Source of the DNA: Planctomycetota bacterium
GTDB lineage: Bacteria; Planctomycetota; UBA1135; GCA-002686595
Direction: 5' to 3'
DNA: 7,541 nt
Assembly: GCA_022447405.1 (NCBI GenBank)
Contig: JAKVCE010000069.1
Coordinates: forward strand, 1,438-8,978
This document shows positions 5,889-7,541 of the stretch, one piece after another. A program made the position numbers and the translations under genes. How positions within the stretch are numbered: the stretch's first letter is position 1; the number at the start of each line of letters is the position of its first letter. The notes beneath the pieces were generated by a model. The model saw only the letters and a program-made list of their open reading frames with translations. It was not told where the DNA came from and did no database searches.

Positions 5889-5897
5889 CGGGCTGCG

Positions 5898-7541
5898 CTA
5901 GAGACCACGGGGCCGACATACAGGAGATTGACCTTCGGCGGTCCACGAGAGCGGGCCATGCGCAGCGGTGCTGCGCCAAGGGAGCCCGCGCCGGTCGAGC
6001 TCTGGGCCGATGGCAGGGGGAGCCCCTGCGCTCACCCAGACCTCGCTGGGGGAGAGGCGCTGCAAGAGGGCTCCGAGCCAAGGCGAGTCCGAGCCGTGGT
6101 GCGGGGCGAGGAGCAGGTCGGTCGGGCCGTCGAGGTCGCCCTGGTGGAGCATGAGGTCGAGGCCATCTCCTTCCGCGTCTCCGGAGAGGACGACGCGTTT
6201 GGATTGGTAATGGATGACGAGGCTGCGTGAGCCCTCGTTGCCAGGCTGGTCCAAGCCGCGGTGCAGCTCGAGTCTGAGCGGGCCGTCTTTGAGAGAGAGC
6301 GCGCCGGTCTCCACATCCAGATGAGCAGACTCTAGCGCATGTCCACGCGTGATCGCACCGAGCCAGAGCTCGGGCGGGAACCGCGACGCGACGCGCGGCA
6401 AGGCGCGGGCGTGGTCGGAGTCCGCGTGCGAGCAGACGATCACGACGGGCGGGTTGCCCCAGCTGCGCAGGAGGGGGAAGAGCGCGGCGGTCACGAGCTG
6501 TGAGCGGTCGCGGCTGCCGGCGTCGAAGATCCAAGCGCGAGAGCCCGGAGCGCGGAAGACCACGCAGGTGCCGTGCCCGACATCTAAGGCGTGGACCTCG
6601 AGTGTCTCTGCGCTCGTGTCTCTCGGCGAGAGGAGCGCGATCCAGGCGGCAGCGGCGCAGGAGAGGAGGAGGCGGCGCCTGGTCCGCGCACGGATGACCC
6701 AGAGCGTCGATGCGCACGCGAGGAAGACCAGCCACTGCGGTCGGAGCGGGAGCTGGACAGGCGTCGCGGGGAGCCCGTCGAAGGAGACGAGGAGCGCGAG
6801 CAGCGCGTGGGTGAGCAGCCGTGAGAGCTCTTGGAAGGGGGCGACGCCCATGAGGGAGGAGAGCCACAGGTCGAGCCATCCGAGGAGCAGCAGCGGGGTG
6901 ATGAAGAGGGCGGCGAGCGGGGTCGCCAGCACCCCCGCTGGCGCGAGCTCGCCGAAGTGATGCCAGACGATGGGCGCGGTGGAGAGGACCGCGACGACGC
7001 TCGCAGCCACTGCTGTGATCGCCGCGTCGCGCAGGCGGCGTAGGAGCGCGAGCGGTAGGGCGAAGAGGGGATGGAGGTCCAAGGAACTTGTCAGGGGATC
7101 CTCTTCGCGGTCTCGTCCTCGGAGCAGGCGCCCGAGGGTGCTTGAAGTCAGGATGAGACCCAGCGCTGCTGCGTAGGAGAGCTGGATGGAGACGGACTGC
7201 CAGGCGCGCGGGTCTGCGAGGAGCTCTAAGAGGAGGGCCAGGGCCCACGCCGAGAGGGAGTCGGGTCGCCGGCCGTGCTCTTCGAGGCCGGGCTGAAGCG
7301 GGACGAGCGGGGCGAGGCTCGCCAGCGCCCACGCGCAGGCCGCGCGCATCACGGGCGCGCCGGATCCGGAGAGGGGGACGAGGGTCAGGACGAGCGCTGC
7401 GCGCAAGAGCTCTGGAGAGATGAGGCGATGTCCGCGGAGGCCGGGGAGGACGAGCGAGAGGAGCGCGGCGAAGAGCCTGGCGAGGGGCGCGCAGAGGAGC
7501 GCGGCGAGGATCGAGACATGGAAGCCGGAGATCGCGAGCAG
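5898..7541 (-). CDS. comEC: ComEC/Rec2 DNA-uptake channel, C-terminal part (cut by right window edge)
   Basis: The inner-membrane channel that passes single-stranded DNA into the cytoplasm during natural transformation. The frame is open from the right edge to TAG at 5898-5900, giving 547 residues; the missing N-terminus (first membrane helices and OB-like domain) lies outside. The first residues, LLAISGFHVSILAALL, are the hallmark of the competence domain. MRAACAWALASLAPL and WQSVSIQLSYAAALGLIL follow, as in other ComEC proteins, and about nine hydrophobic segments are spread over roughly 6640-7541. The metallo-beta-lactamase-like domain begins at about 6610 with LDVGHGTCVVF. It holds HADSDH (6411-6428), LSGDAEGD, and APHHGSDS with HHGSD at 6087-6101, so the metal-binding residues look intact. 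The first motif reads DVGHGT rather than the common DVGQGD. The redoxin gene follows 23 bp downstream on the same strand. Whether the cell is transformable cannot be told from this gene alone, as comEC is present in many untested bacteria. Confidence 0.95.
   Translation of the reverse strand: MLAISGFHVSILAALLCAPLARLFAALLSLVLPGLRGHRLISPELLRAALVLTLVPLSGSGAPVMRAACAWALASLAPLVPLQPGLEEHGRRPDSLSAWALALLLELLADPRAWQSVSIQLSYAAALGLILTSSTLGRLLRGRDREEDPLTSSLDLHPLFALPLALLRRLRDAAITAVAASVVAVLSTAPIVWHHFGELAPAGVLATPLAALFITPLLLLGWLDLWLSSLMGVAPFQELSRLLTHALLALLVSFDGLPATPVQLPLRPQWLVFLACASTLWVIRARTRRRLLLSCAAAAWIALLSPRDTSAETLEVHALDVGHGTCVVFRAPGSRAWIFDAGSRDRSQLVTAALFPLLRSWGNPPVVIVCSHADSDHARALPRVASRFPPELWLGAITRGHALESAHLDVETGALSLKDGPLRLELHRGLDQPGNEGSRSLVIHYQSKRVVLSGDAEGDGLDLMLHQGDLDGPTDLLLAPHHGSDSPWLGALLQRLSPSEVWVSAGAPPAIGPELDRRGLPWRSTAAHGPLSWTAEGQSPVCRPRGL

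Noticed and set aside
5875..7332. An open frame of about 486 codons continuing upstream of the redoxin gene across comEC
   Set aside because: It is Arg/Pro/Ala-rich low-complexity translation in a shifted frame of comEC, typical of GC-rich DNA. The redoxin signal peptide begins at 5874, which marks the true start.
1..7541. Mobile element, phage, defence or CRISPR system
   Set aside because: I saw no transposase, integrase, terminal inverted repeats, regularly spaced repeats or known defence domains; comEC and GNAT genes are common chromosomal genes.

Overview
This is a GC-rich bacterial chromosome segment with dense coding and strong G/C bias at third codon positions. No tRNA, rRNA, CRISPR array, insertion sequence or integrase is visible. 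The style suggests Planctomycetota: several secreted proteins with very short Leu/Ser-rich signal peptides, a secreted TPR protein overlapping an FG-GAP/VCBS lipoprotein of the CRTAC1/ASPIC type, and a TPR protein fused to a redoxin of a kind I associate with that phylum. This is inferred from gene content only. Myxococcota or another high-GC lineage with many secreted proteins is not excluded.

Layout, left to right. (1) Positions 1-438, minus strand: the N-terminal 146 residues of an unrecognised secreted protein running off the left edge. (2) 481-939, minus: a GNAT-family N-acetyltransferase, 42 bp upstream of gene 1 and possibly cotranscribed with it. (3) 940-1037: a short divergent intergenic region. 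(4) 1038-2057, plus: a secreted TPR-like protein, overlapping by one to four bases (5) 2057-3538, plus: a lipoprotein with seven calcium-binding FG-GAP/VCBS repeats that ends where an ASPIC/UnbV domain would normally begin. (6) 3508-5874, minus: a 788-residue secreted TPR protein with a His-rich centre and a C-terminal thioredoxin-fold domain with a CVHC motif. It converges on gene 5 with a 31-bp tail-to-tail overlap. (7) 5898-7541, minus: the C-terminal 547 residues of ComEC/Rec2, the DNA-uptake channel with its metallo-beta-lactamase-like domain, running off the right edge. It lies 23 bp upstream of gene 6 on the same strand.

How the genes may work together. Genes 4 and 5 form a translationally coupled pair of exported proteins (TPR scaffold plus beta-propeller lipoprotein), an association often seen as one fused protein. 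Genes 7 and 6 are probably one transcription unit, although a -10-like hexamer between them could serve gene 6 alone. The extracytoplasmic redoxin and ComEC may be linked only by position. A role in envelope thiol chemistry related to DNA uptake is a speculative hypothesis.

The most notable points are the missing ASPIC domain with the convergent overlap, the TPR/His-rich/CVHC redoxin architecture, and a recurring TAnnnT hexamer 6-11 nt before the genes that open transcription units, which would fit leaderless transcripts. I do not see convincing evidence for a wholly new system.
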